Part shown: positions 55,501-63,720 of the stretch, in pieces
Layout: every line of letters starts with the position of its first letter
Position numbering within the stretch: the first letter of the stretch is position 1
Source: JABDMH01 sp965223215
Lineage (GTDB): Bacteria; Bacteroidota; Bacteroidia; Chitinophagales; Saprospiraceae
Direction: 5' to 3'
Assembly (NCBI GenBank): GCA_965223215.1
Contig: CBDCVZ010000010.1
Location: 7,192,001-7,256,000, forward strand
DNA: 64,000 nt
Program-made: the position numbers and the translations under genes
The notes under the pieces: model-generated
The model's input: only the letters and a program-made list of their open reading frames with translations
Databases searched by the model: none
What the model was told of the DNA's origin: nothing

Positions 55501-55541
55501 TTGGTGAATGTTTCAACAGTCAACTCTCGAGCAAATGGTAA
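49578..55541 (+). CDS. Giant exported protein with TANFOR-like N-terminal domain
   Basis: 1987 residues from a GTG start. After a signal peptide (to about residue 31) comes a region like the Bacteroidetes TANFOR domain (VQAPYSPYYYDYRDKLLITVQN, HVKVVGQIVGDNDVIVST). The middle has carboxypeptidase-regulatory-like repeats (about 807, GWVENEQGEPIKAKIYI; about 1037, NGSPVANARISFANTS). The C-terminal 500 residues are beta-rich and end with a cysteine pair (LKLLCCKG). I see no enzymatic motif and no T9SS tail. TANFOR proteins are typical of surface structures, of unknown job. The gene overlaps the FN3 protein gene by seven bases (ATGGTAA), a tight link. Confidence 0.7.
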   Translation: MTKNIRGVLAQLWILTVLGGLIIQVSPAFGQTGNEVNVNIVVQAPYSPYYYDYRDKLLITVQNKTNQIQHVKVVGQIVGDNDVIVSTHESYFPPQPLTLNPLEIRTIFGSQQSQGFFDQKNLLITAPDDVKNLIIATGLLPEGNYQICLQARDYQSSVPLSQEAPLGCAFIPITYLNPPILINPLCEGEIIAQHGVFPTFNWTPPTGSQVGAQIRYDLFIVKLFPGQNPNDAVAAAVEAGSGEFIAKRGLMTPFYTLLPTDLPLEIGAQYGWQVIARDLTELVPIENGGRSEVCQFYVRTNTEERKSPEVGAPTAVIKTDFPLISSIKGRLLYKFPSAATYVDLSANEFVTQTMDVSEIPISYDVISGPVRVHKAPLVIPYLNKADLSSGGAKPLANKVVRLVVYELHHDLDDHAFLRNQALQTLETTKTDAHGNFSFSYLSMDTLYGKTVSFYSGDVLGQYLVTKVLRIVVEDHHFCSPATNIVLNPGTALDMGDLTVYTNSYRGVYCIYKALDPRYQQKLSNQQAVPNISVAIYKSGIYGPYEEGNTTQVKQDGFLKKVFSGTSNAKGEITIDYLTKHIYDNAADRYFISATTQEFNSQSAYIYKDQLKTTPVLKYHHQGKVGIKVPYGPFFGPIPVFNNEYKYETFRDTVQLIPERPKVWGDVMGKSWDLAATDFSAGASDVVGIGNYSDHQMQAFFPGANFSTSGTNSVLEGASVSLLQAGVNKSYPSLTILTGGQGKYSFDNLPLEEKENPGEQGAFSVIGPRRTLIASKSGYKTWLQDLGILAWGALEYRQINLEPKGRVYGWVENEQGEPIKAKIYINEEAHTTTMFNSSLQSSAGIPLPAKQIFGLAAPAGNVQVHIVPEDLVYAENTVHRYVPESNEPVSLGAFVVKKMRHRIQLQVYQEVVDIDMNKPDPISKYQKPVKNALVRINNILGAPIQNSYKSTESVQVLRATDFSQTGQTWGYTDEQGILTLIFDNNDDYFSLDILPPQDLKLAKASIDVTNKPSIDIKALPVVILKYGNWLSGKVTDTNGSPVANARISFANTSETIETFSDPSGNYVLKGLPDALAQCAFTASNTDPNRNLLGKTRSFPVLPDTANFVLADLPFNCPDIWGFKVSFTNITPSQDEFVCDGYLHDLVGNPNFSPTDPNLKLPFSQILLKEDGEKMVPVNTNFEIDVSGVQLRHFKEFVVKVEPDPGSSKLKIVGKDDKTGSLVGKPKLLVSSFTFHEAYAQLKDIKPESSHKSQPATDQVMPLSPETGFQQADATLFAGMIYQILGAEAQISLQDEQGKWSVKTLSSTNYPIQKFRVANPLGADGNFTFKLQAFNAVAVSATSYTYSDTLSLSSSLKVGPIENCVPPILDVSMGDIKFYRDGYQELSGDKPIQFDLEKWTVVADDWSFKMNDNGLQAKQGTLKTGLFTTKIKDIEILPQSLDISKFDQNSIALGDDVLDLDIKADVVTFAYRESCPTDQKSHWEFSILGVEGKHAAEIQPLPGMASTDRILIEKASLYSNGDQVITVGSSKSTVRIYDIVDFKPKTISLAEGGVDIHGFLDAGIPLLEEGNGGFRYRKEGGKVVDEFLGSSFKFIGPGKVEFTPPNVGGVQKIEPGLLEVTGSITDPEGIVLQGLLRKTKQQTILKVDPLGQSLKIGENSKLVDVTGDLKVNTAKKAWDHFTFSGDLNGFKGIAGKTRKTFTVYGAIRAENEGLDVSKIAASFPGIDITYDFKHNRLVGELEFKQSFASLSLEGHVNLLMDSDGWYFAANGKLKTPALGDFGAGLAIGDYNIINPKENKNQVLLNNLSNNCYKKQIPSTFKAGFSGFMFSGARSIPGFSIPETSFTFPGGKAYLKGSTGINAMVYMNFTDAANLYGIGVIGHADVKLGLETLACASISGSLSAMLGLIGAYNSSSGVFNLDGCGGITVKGSVSLEFPYPCLKLLCCKGLKNISISESLKAEMTISSANPAPKFDLGFGECFNSQLSSKW

Positions 55542-57487
55542 TATTTCGTTTCATCCGGATCATGGTTTTCTTCTCACTGAGAATTGGATTTGCGCAGGAA
55601 GCCTATGTAGTGAAATGTCCCTTTGGAAATTATATTTTTTGTGGATTGACCTTAGCGAAGGATTTTACCTATACCATTTATCGACAAATGGGGCCTAGTG
55701 ATCGAAAACAAATCGCTGCACTTTCGGCGCCAGTCACCTTTGACGAATTCTCGAGAAATCTTGATTCTCTCGAATTTTGGCTGGGTGCATTTGATGACGA
55801 ACAGGTGGCTCAATATTTTTCTTACATACAAGAAAACGACGCACTGGATACTTTGAGATGTGCTTATCTGGCGAAACTCTGGTTGTCAGCAGGCGTTGCT
55901 GTACTGGATAGTGAAACTCCGCCCACCGCCGAAGTCACTTACACGATCTACCGTGAGAATGCAAATCAGGAAGAAATTGGTGAATTTAGACCCACGCTTT
56001 TGGAAAGCCCAACCGAATCTTTCATTCGAATAGATAGTGCCACTTTTGAATACAGTAACATGCTAGTCGAGGGAACTGTCATTGAGTCTAGTCCGTCTAT
56101 TGCATTTGTGGAGATATATCGACGCGATAATTTGGGCGGTACCTTTAAGAAGTTACCGGGCCCCGTATTGTTTGAACCAAAGGCAACCACTAACGGATGC
56201 TTTTATTATGACTCAACCGCACAAGAAAACAATGCTTATGAATATTTTTTGCAACCCCTTGATCCATTTTTAAATCCAGGTTTCCCTTCCGACACTATCT
56301 TCGCCCATACTTTCGATCCTCGGTTTCCACCCTTACTGCATTTTGCGGCCACTGATTTGGACAACGATTATCAAGTGGAAATCACTTGGGATTTTGAGCG
56401 AAAGCCATTTATGCGGGGATTAAAGCTCTTTCGCAGTACTGATTTCTTTGAAAACTACCAGGAGATTGCCGAGTTACCAATGATGGATTCGGTGTATGTG
56501 GATCAAATTGAGCTAGGTGGGGAGGCGTATTATTACCGCCTCCAATTGAATGGACCCGTGGGATGGAGCTATCCTTCCACAGCAACATCGGTCGTATATC
56601 GAGGAGAGGATATCCCCAGGGCGCCGACTTATATTAATTCGTTTCCACTGCCTGATGGTGTTGGAATTAAATGGATGTCAGAAGAGAGCCATTTGTCAGG
56701 TTTTTATGTGTATCGCAAAAATCCCGGTGACAGCACCTTGGCACAGGTCTCAAACTTGATTAAAGCTACACCAGATTCCATCTTATTTCGATGGCGGGAT
56801 ACTACCTGTTTACCTTACCAGGCTTATCATTACTCCGTCAGATCGATCAACGATTTACATCACCTTTCTAAATTTTCAGACACCATCTCGGCAGTAGGAG
56901 GGCATTCTGGAGAAATACCAGTACCCAGCGGCTTGGAAATCCAATATCGGGAGAATGGTGTCCGTCTCTTTTGGGATAACATGAGACACATATTTCAGTA
57001 CCTGGGCAGTTATCATGTTTATCGGCGCTCGGTTACAGACACGACCTGGACAGAGATTGCTTATTTGACGTTGCCCGACTTTGCAAATCATTATGTTGAC
57101 TCCAACGTGTCCGTTGGTGATATCTACCAATACCGAATCAGCTGTGCCGATTATTTGGGCCGCCAAGGCCCACCATCTACCGTTCAACAATTGAATTTAC
57201 CCAAGCCAAATATCTCTCCTCCTACCAGCGTAAATTATAGGGTGGAGGGTAGCGCAGTTCGAATCATGTGGGGGCAAAGATTGGGAACCGATAATATCGC
57301 AGAATTCATTGTTGAACGAAAATCTACCGATCTCGATTATCAAGAAATTGGTAGAACGACTGAACGTGAATTTGTAGATGATGACCCACCATCTAATATC
57401 GATTATTTCTATCGCATCAAATGTGTGGACCTTCGCGGTCGAGCAGGACCCCCCTCCGACCCTCTCTTGGTTATTTTTAATCAATGA
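55535..57487 (+). CDS. Exported FN3-type repeat protein
   Basis: 650 residues from the ATG at 55535, which overlaps the stop of the giant gene (ATGGTAA) and gives a signal peptide (VIFRFIRIMVFFSLRIGFAQ). The body has five or six fibronectin-III-like domains, seen as repeated YYYRLQLNG, YRKNPGDST, YHVYRRSVTD and YFYRIKCVDLRGRAGPPS phrases. No catalytic motif is seen. It is the last gene of the run starting at 45024 and probably binds or displays other surface proteins. A function in adhesion or as a structural partner of the TANFOR protein is inference. Confidence 0.75.
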   Translation: MVIFRFIRIMVFFSLRIGFAQEAYVVKCPFGNYIFCGLTLAKDFTYTIYRQMGPSDRKQIAALSAPVTFDEFSRNLDSLEFWLGAFDDEQVAQYFSYIQENDALDTLRCAYLAKLWLSAGVAVLDSETPPTAEVTYTIYRENANQEEIGEFRPTLLESPTESFIRIDSATFEYSNMLVEGTVIESSPSIAFVEIYRRDNLGGTFKKLPGPVLFEPKATTNGCFYYDSTAQENNAYEYFLQPLDPFLNPGFPSDTIFAHTFDPRFPPLLHFAATDLDNDYQVEITWDFERKPFMRGLKLFRSTDFFENYQEIAELPMMDSVYVDQIELGGEAYYYRLQLNGPVGWSYPSTATSVVYRGEDIPRAPTYINSFPLPDGVGIKWMSEESHLSGFYVYRKNPGDSTLAQVSNLIKATPDSILFRWRDTTCLPYQAYHYSVRSINDLHHLSKFSDTISAVGGHSGEIPVPSGLEIQYRENGVRLFWDNMRHIFQYLGSYHVYRRSVTDTTWTEIAYLTLPDFANHYVDSNVSVGDIYQYRISCADYLGRQGPPSTVQQLNLPKPNISPPTSVNYRVEGSAVRIMWGQRLGTDNIAEFIVERKSTDLDYQEIGRTTEREFVDDDPPSNIDYFYRIKCVDLRGRAGPPSDPLLVIFNQ

Positions 57488-57796
57488 ACGATTCAGCTAG
57501 CATTGGGTTTAATAGGATCAAGGAACACTCAATATCCTTTGGGCCTCTACGTTTCTACCAGGTACGTTTTCAAGTGTAAATTGTTTTTCATTGATTCAGT
57601 TATCTAGCTAACGACAGCACCTAAATTCAGTTGAGGCAACCGGTCACAATCCCAGCTTCATATGACATCATGACTGGTGCTAGCATTAAATAGTCTATTT
57701 TGATGCCTAGTTAGCTGCGCCTGGTTAAGATTTCGCCCAGAGAAAAGTGGATCTTACCAGGACCTGTGATTTCGAATTGAGAATAATGGCAGATAT
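57488..57796. other. Intergenic before the isomerase operon
   Basis: About 310 bases with no gene recognised; it probably carries the promoter of the isomerase-symporter-GH106-sulfatase operon. No clear operator was found. Confidence 0.4.
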
Positions 57797-59269
57797 ATGG
57801 CAAAGTCAGATCGGTTACTGACCGGAATAGAAAGGATCAACTTAGCACCGGGAAGAGTAGGCATTTTAGGAGTTGGGCATGCTGCATATTGGGACCAATT
57901 TGATGGACTGTACCAGGCAATGGTCGATAAGCTCGTTCAATTCCACGAGCTGGTCAAATCTGATCTAGTGTTGACGTTCGAGTTTGGAATTTCGGATGGG
58001 GCTGAATCAGCCTATCGAATGGTGAAGGAGATCCAGAGTAAAAACCTAGATCTGCTTTTTATCGATATGGTAACCTATGCGACTTCCAGCTCCATAGCCA
58101 TTATTTTGCGGGAGATTAAGGTTCCAATGGTACTTGTCGCCTTGCAACCAGCAAAGGCACTTGATTATGAAAACGCCTCAACCTATCAGCAACTGTTAAA
58201 TGATGATATCTGTGCCATACCTGAATTTATGAACGTCGCTTTACGCATGGGCTGCAAAATGCCAAAGATGATCATTGGCACCCTGAAAGATGATCCGGAG
58301 GCGGCGCGCGAAATTCGGGAATATTGCCAAATCGCTCAGGTACTGCACCATTTAAAAAATGCCCGAATCGGTCAGATGGGACATGTCTTAGAGGCCATGT
58401 TGGATATGCACACTGATCCAACCTTGTTGACCTCTACGTTCGGTTGTCATATTGTACAGACAGAACCGGAAGATGTGTTTAAGCACTATCAACAATTGTC
58501 TGACAAAGACGTGAAACTCTACCGGAAAAAAATTTTGGATTTCTTTGAACAACCGGATCCGGCTGGGGATCCCATTACAGAAAGATTAACGGAAGAAGAT
58601 CTGGAGATTGCTGCCCGTGCTGGTGTGGCTTTAAATCACTTTATTGCAGAAAAAAAGCTCGACGGTCTTGCTTACTATTATGAAGGTGCCGCGAATTCAG
58701 ATCTGAGAACGCTGGTGACCAATTTTATTGTCGGCAATTCGCTACTTACGGCTGCAGGATTTCCCATGTGTGGCGAAATGGACTTGAAAACATGCATCGC
58801 CATGTTGATCATGGATCGATTGGATATGGGTGGCAGCTTTGCAGAATTTCATCCCGTCGATTTTAAAGAGGACTTTGTATTAGTTGGCCATGATGGGCCC
58901 CATCACTTGCGTATTGCAGCGGGGAAACCACGTCTCCGAAGCTTGAAGAAGTATCATGGCAAACCGGGATCTGGGGCCAGTGTGGAATTTCAAATAAAAA
59001 CGGGGCCCATTACATTACTTGGTATTGCTCAAAAGGAAGACGGCGGTTTTAAGTTTATCATAGGTGAAGGAGCGTCGAAGGCAGGGCCAATACCGCCAAC
59101 CGGCAATACGAATACCAGAGGATTCTTCAAGCCCGATGTTCGTACCTTCCTAAAGAATTGGTTTGGTGAGGGTGCTACGCACCACTTTGCCTTGGGTGTT
59201 GGGCATCGAGGGGAGACCCTGCAGACACTGGCCGATTTTCTAGGAGTAGAATCAGTCATTATCAGGTGA
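57797..59269 (+). CDS. L-arabinose/L-fucose isomerase-family enzyme
   Basis: 490 residues of the AraA/FucI fold. The four metal ligands known from E. coli AraA (E306, E333, H350, H450) have likely equivalents: E296 (YYYEGAAN), E327 (MCGEMDL), H365 (LVGHDGPHH) and H470 (GVGHRGE). The enzyme would turn an aldose (arabinose, fucose or a relative) into its ketose in the cytoplasm. Since a GH106 rhamnosidase follows, L-rhamnose would be expected, but true rhamnose isomerases have another fold; the real sugar is uncertain. It heads a tight operon (gaps of 4, 6 and 1 bases). Confidence 0.83.
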   Translation: MAKSDRLLTGIERINLAPGRVGILGVGHAAYWDQFDGLYQAMVDKLVQFHELVKSDLVLTFEFGISDGAESAYRMVKEIQSKNLDLLFIDMVTYATSSSIAIILREIKVPMVLVALQPAKALDYENASTYQQLLNDDICAIPEFMNVALRMGCKMPKMIIGTLKDDPEAAREIREYCQIAQVLHHLKNARIGQMGHVLEAMLDMHTDPTLLTSTFGCHIVQTEPEDVFKHYQQLSDKDVKLYRKKILDFFEQPDPAGDPITERLTEEDLEIAARAGVALNHFIAEKKLDGLAYYYEGAANSDLRTLVTNFIVGNSLLTAAGFPMCGEMDLKTCIAMLIMDRLDMGGSFAEFHPVDFKEDFVLVGHDGPHHLRIAAGKPRLRSLKKYHGKPGSGASVEFQIKTGPITLLGIAQKEDGGFKFIIGEGASKAGPIPPTGNTNTRGFFKPDVRTFLKNWFGEGATHHFALGVGHRGETLQTLADFLGVESVIIR

Positions 59270-59273
59270 CACC

Positions 59274-60713
59274 ATGAATTCTACGACAACGTTGCTTTTA
59301 ATTTTAGGGTATGTTGGCCTGCTATTTGTCGTTTCTTATTTCACTTCGCGCAAAGCGAATGCCGATGCTTTTTATCTGGCCGGTCGCAAAGCACCGTGGT
59401 TGCTGGTATCTTATGGAATGATCGGTGTGGCTATTTCTGGCATCACCTTCATCTCGGTACCAGGAGAGGTCAAAAATTCTGGCTTTACTTATTTTCAACT
59501 CGTGCTGGGTTATGCCCTAGGACTCATCCTAATGGCCACCATTCTCCTGCCGATTTATTACAAAAATCAATCGATTTCGATCTACTCTTTTTTAGAAAAG
59601 AGATTTGGCTGGTACGCCCATAAATCCGGATCTGGATTTTTCTTGTTTGCACATCTAATTGGAGCTGCTTTTCGACTTTATCTCATGGCTTATGTCTTGC
59701 AGCTAATTGTCTTTGAAGACTTAGGAATTCCTTTTGAGATCACAGTTTTTGTCTTAATTATTTTGATTTGGTTATACACCTACCGGGGTGGTATGAAAAC
59801 CGTAATTTTCACAGATGTATTGCAAACCAGCTTCTTGTTGTGTGCAGTGCTGGTTGGAATTTGGGCGGTCAGCAATTCACTTGATATATCTGTCTCCGAT
59901 CTAAGGAAACAAATACTTGCGAAGGAATCCTCTCGAATTTTTGACTGGTCGTGGAGTAGTCCTAATAATTTTTTCAAATTATTTTTCACGGGAGCTTTAT
60001 TGACATTGGTGAACAATGGTCTTGATCAAGCCATCATGCAAAAGCATCTCACGTGCAGTAGTCTACGCAATGCTCAAAAAAACGTCTTTACCCTGAGCGC
60101 AATCTTAGTCATCGTGAACGTCTTGTTTCTTTTTCTCGGTGGAGCCTTGTTTCACTATGCTGAAGCAATGAGTCTGAGTTTACCTGCACAATCAGATGAA
60201 ATCTATCCCTTGTTTGCGACCGAGCATTTAGGTGCCCTGGCGGGTGCTACTTTTGTCATTGGTATGGCTGCTGCCGCATATTCTTCTGCTGATACTTCAC
60301 TGACTGGATTAACAACCGCATTTTGTGTGGATTTCTTAGGGTATCACACAGTTCGTGAGGATAATCCAAAGATCAGGAGACTGGTGCACTTGGGCTTTTC
60401 ATTTTGCATTTTTCTGTTTATTCTTGTTTTTAGAGCGGTCAACGACGAAAGTGTGATCAGTGCATTCATTAAGGTCTCTGGTTACGCCTATGGGCCACTC
60501 CTTGGCCTCTTTGCTTTTGGTATTGCCACCAGAAAAAAAATTGGCGATCAATGGATCCCCATCGTGTGTATCGTTGCACCGGTCCTTGCCTATCTAATTG
60601 ATAGAAATTCGCTGAGTTGGTTTGGATATCAATTAAATTATGAAACCATTATTGTAAATGCCTTGGTCACCTTGATCGGCCTCTTCACTTTGCACTTTTT
60701 TAACAAAAACTGA
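59274..60713 (+). CDS. Sodium:solute symporter family sugar transporter
   Basis: 479 residues with about 13 membrane helices. Family landmarks are FYLAGRKAPWLLVSYGMIGVAISGITFISVPG (the sodium-site region in helix 1), YTYRGGMKTVIFTDVLQT and AAAYSSADTSLTGL. It imports a monosaccharide with sodium. Between the isomerase and the rhamnosidase its substrate is probably the sugar that GH106 releases. The start ATG lies four bases after the isomerase stop, so translation may be coupled. Confidence 0.88.
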   Translation: MNSTTTLLLILGYVGLLFVVSYFTSRKANADAFYLAGRKAPWLLVSYGMIGVAISGITFISVPGEVKNSGFTYFQLVLGYALGLILMATILLPIYYKNQSISIYSFLEKRFGWYAHKSGSGFFLFAHLIGAAFRLYLMAYVLQLIVFEDLGIPFEITVFVLIILIWLYTYRGGMKTVIFTDVLQTSFLLCAVLVGIWAVSNSLDISVSDLRKQILAKESSRIFDWSWSSPNNFFKLFFTGALLTLVNNGLDQAIMQKHLTCSSLRNAQKNVFTLSAILVIVNVLFLFLGGALFHYAEAMSLSLPAQSDEIYPLFATEHLGALAGATFVIGMAAAAYSSADTSLTGLTTAFCVDFLGYHTVREDNPKIRRLVHLGFSFCIFLFILVFRAVNDESVISAFIKVSGYAYGPLLGLFAFGIATRKKIGDQWIPIVCIVAPVLAYLIDRNSLSWFGYQLNYETIIVNALVTLIGLFTLHFFNKN

Positions 60714-60719
60714 CACCGC

Positions 60720-63719
60720 ATGGATCGATATAAATACCTTATGAGACTGGGAATATATCTACTCCTGCCCATCCTGACTGGCTGGGAGGTAGGGGCTCAG
60801 CCACTCGATCGGATAGACACTATCTTTATGATGCCACCTGAAGAAGCAAAGCCGAGAGGGTACTGGCTGTGGCCACATGGCAATTTTGACTACACTAGAA
60901 TTAGGGATGAACTAGCGGAATTCCGCAAGATGGGTTTAGGAGGTGTCGACATATTTGACATGGGCATCAAAGACCCACTCGATCAAATTCCGGCGGGCAA
61001 TCCTTTTATGGGCACAGAGATGTTGGATGGCATTGCTTATGCAGATGGAATGGCGACTGAACTAGGGTTGACATTGGGTCTCTCCGTATCCAATGGTTGG
61101 AATGCTGGCGGTCCGTGGACCCCACCAGACGAAAGGATTATGCAATTGCTATTCTGGAAAGATACCCTTCGCGGTCCGATACAAATTTCGCAAATTGGAT
61201 TTCCTGTCCTTCCAAATACCTTTCAAAAACCATATGGGTCTTTCCCGTTATTCCCTGAATTCGATGTGGATGGATTTCCAATTTATTATGAAAACGTCGG
61301 ATTAGTAGCCTACCCTTACTCCGAGACCGGCCTGATTGCGAATGCAGAGGATGTGATCTATTTTGATCAGAGCCTGATTAGGGGCAACCGAATCGATATT
61401 GAACTGCCCGAAGGAACCTGGATTTTGACTCGTGCCGTAGTCAGTCCATTGGGCCAGAAGCAGTGGGTGAGAAGTGACAATACCGATGGTTTTATCATGG
61501 ATCATTATTCTAAAAAAGCGACCAAAAATCACTTTGAGTACATCATCACGAAGCTTGAGGATCGCATGGGAAACTTAAAGAACCGAGCAATTGACCGATT
61601 GTATTTGGCCAGTTTCGAAGCGGAAGATTATATCATCTGGAGTCCAGAAGTAAAAGAGCACTTCGAGGAGCAGCATGGATATATGTTGGATCCCTATTTG
61701 CCGATTTTGGCAGGCCAAAGCATGGTCGATGATAATGTCACTCATCGATTTCTCCATGATTATCGTTCCACCATTTCAGAAATGTTCGTCAATAATCACT
61801 ACCGTCAGGGTAGATCGATTTCAAATGATCATCACCTTTACTTGGCTTCAGAATCAGGTGGCCCCGGATTGCCGTTGCATTATGTGCCGACCGAGGATTT
61901 GAAAGCATTGGGATCGGTAGATATTATGCGCGGTGAATTTTGGAACAAGAAATCTGAATATTTTGATGAAAATGGAAATGATCTGCTGCAGGTGGTCAGG
62001 AATATCGCCAGTGCAGCTCATATCTATGGGCACAAGATCGTGGAAATGGAATCCTTTACCAGTCATGGAAAATATTGGGAAGAAAGGCCGGTGGAGCTAA
62101 AGAGGTTGGCAGACCGTGCCTTTTGTGAAGGAATGACCCGGGTGGTTTATCACACCATGGCTCATAGCCCCAAAGAAGCTGGGCGGCCAGGATGGAGTTA
62201 TAGCGCAGGGACTCACATTTCTCCGAAGATGGCCTGGTGGGATTTATCCAAACCGTTTCACGACTACATGGCACGCACCAGTGCATTACTGCAGGAGGGT
62301 ACCTTTGTAGCAGATGTCGCATATTATTATGGAGAGCAGGTTCCAAAATTTGCTTCGGGATCGAAATTCGTCCGGCCGTCACTGGGGCGGGGTTATGACT
62401 ACGATGATTTAAATAAGGAAGTTTTACTGCAAAGTACCGTTACGGCAGATGGCCAATTGATGCTTCCTTCAGGCATGAAATATCATCTTCTCGTGCTGCC
62501 GGAAGACCCTGAAATGAGCCTCGAAGTGATCGAAAAAATTACAGATCTCTTGAATCAGGGTGCGTCCATTCTGGGACCAGCACCAAAAACGGTACTGGGC
62601 CTCAAGGATTGGCAAGTTCGGGAAGCAAGCCTGCGTGAAAAAGCTGTTGACATTTGGGGTGATGCACTGGCAAGACAAGAAAGAACCTATGGAATGGGCA
62701 GAATCTTTACGGGTTATGAAGAGAAAGAAATTCTAAAATCGAAAAATATTCACCCCGATTTTCTGGTTTCCGATCAGGCGGTTCATCTTGACTACATCCA
62801 TAGAAGATCTGAAAGGGAAGATGTTTATTTTGTGAGAAATCCCGATTCGGTATTTGTAAATACCACGATCGATCTGAGGGTGAGCGATCGTCGTCCTTAT
62901 CTTTTTGATCCCGAAAATGGAAAGATCTCCGCCGTGGCCTATTTTAGAAGAAAGGGTGGCCGGACTCAAATCCCACTGCAGTTGAAGCCATATGGTAGTA
63001 TTTTTCTTGTCTTTAAGACCGTAAAAGAAATGCCGAAAAATATTACGTCCATTCAATTGAACGGTGTTCCAGCACCTGTAACATGGGCCGCCTTTTACGG
63101 AGATGATGACCAAATCAATTTCTCGCCTCCGCAAGCGGGTCGTTATGAAATTCAATTCAGTGATCAAACCAGGAGGACATTAGACGTAGAGATGCCAACG
63201 CAAAGGGCCCTCGCAGGGCCATGGCGTGTTCATTTTCCCTACGGCTGGGGTTTCGATCCGATTCAAAGCTTTGATTCACTCATAGATTGGCGGCAGCATA
63301 TCGATCATGACCTATCCATTTTTAGTGGAATGGCCACCTACCAAAAAAACTTCACGGTTGATAAAGCGGCAAACAACTATTATTTGGACTTGGGTAATGT
63401 TGGTATTGCGGCCAGGGTGTATCTCAATGGCGTAGAGGTTGGAACCAGGGTATTTGGCCCCTATCTTTTTAATGTTTCTGGTCTGATCAGAACTGGAGCA
63501 AACAACCTAACGGTGGAGGTGGCAAGTACCTGGATCAATCAATTGATTGGGGAATCACAAAAACCCTTTCATCAAGCCAGAACGAATAGTAACTTGGCAA
63601 ATGAATCCTCACGAGATGATGAGGATTGGGTGAGACCTTGGCTGGAAAGTAGCACCCAGGCCTCGGGCTTGATGGGGCCGGTCACGCTTCTTGAACAGAT
63701 ACGATTGACATTAGATTAG
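60720..63719 (+). CDS. Exported GH106-like alpha-L-rhamnosidase
   Basis: 999 residues: signal peptide (LGIYLLLPILTGWEVGAQ), then the GH106-type catalytic barrel (RGYWLWPHGNFDYTRIRDELAEFRKMGLGGVDIFD, LYLASESGGPGLP, DIMRGEFWNK, MESFTSHGKYWEE, CEGMTRVVYHTMAHSPKEAG) and a C-terminal jelly-roll with a carbohydrate-binding look (NYYLDLGNVGIAARVYLNGVEVG, NLTVEVASTWINQLIGE). GH106 enzymes free L-rhamnose from rhamnosides such as pectin RG-II or ulvan-like chains. The catalytic glutamates are likely in SESGGPG and in RGEFW, or in MESFTS. It precedes a sulfatase, which fits a sulfated rhamnose polymer. Precise family assignment needs a CAZy search. Confidence 0.75.
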   Translation: MDRYKYLMRLGIYLLLPILTGWEVGAQPLDRIDTIFMMPPEEAKPRGYWLWPHGNFDYTRIRDELAEFRKMGLGGVDIFDMGIKDPLDQIPAGNPFMGTEMLDGIAYADGMATELGLTLGLSVSNGWNAGGPWTPPDERIMQLLFWKDTLRGPIQISQIGFPVLPNTFQKPYGSFPLFPEFDVDGFPIYYENVGLVAYPYSETGLIANAEDVIYFDQSLIRGNRIDIELPEGTWILTRAVVSPLGQKQWVRSDNTDGFIMDHYSKKATKNHFEYIITKLEDRMGNLKNRAIDRLYLASFEAEDYIIWSPEVKEHFEEQHGYMLDPYLPILAGQSMVDDNVTHRFLHDYRSTISEMFVNNHYRQGRSISNDHHLYLASESGGPGLPLHYVPTEDLKALGSVDIMRGEFWNKKSEYFDENGNDLLQVVRNIASAAHIYGHKIVEMESFTSHGKYWEERPVELKRLADRAFCEGMTRVVYHTMAHSPKEAGRPGWSYSAGTHISPKMAWWDLSKPFHDYMARTSALLQEGTFVADVAYYYGEQVPKFASGSKFVRPSLGRGYDYDDLNKEVLLQSTVTADGQLMLPSGMKYHLLVLPEDPEMSLEVIEKITDLLNQGASILGPAPKTVLGLKDWQVREASLREKAVDIWGDALARQERTYGMGRIFTGYEEKEILKSKNIHPDFLVSDQAVHLDYIHRRSEREDVYFVRNPDSVFVNTTIDLRVSDRRPYLFDPENGKISAVAYFRRKGGRTQIPLQLKPYGSIFLVFKTVKEMPKNITSIQLNGVPAPVTWAAFYGDDDQINFSPPQAGRYEIQFSDQTRRTLDVEMPTQRALAGPWRVHFPYGWGFDPIQSFDSLIDWRQHIDHDLSIFSGMATYQKNFTVDKAANNYYLDLGNVGIAARVYLNGVEVGTRVFGPYLFNVSGLIRTGANNLTVEVASTWINQLIGESQKPFHQARTNSNLANESSRDDEDWVRPWLESSTQASGLMGPVTLLEQIRLTLD

Positions 63720-63720
63720 A

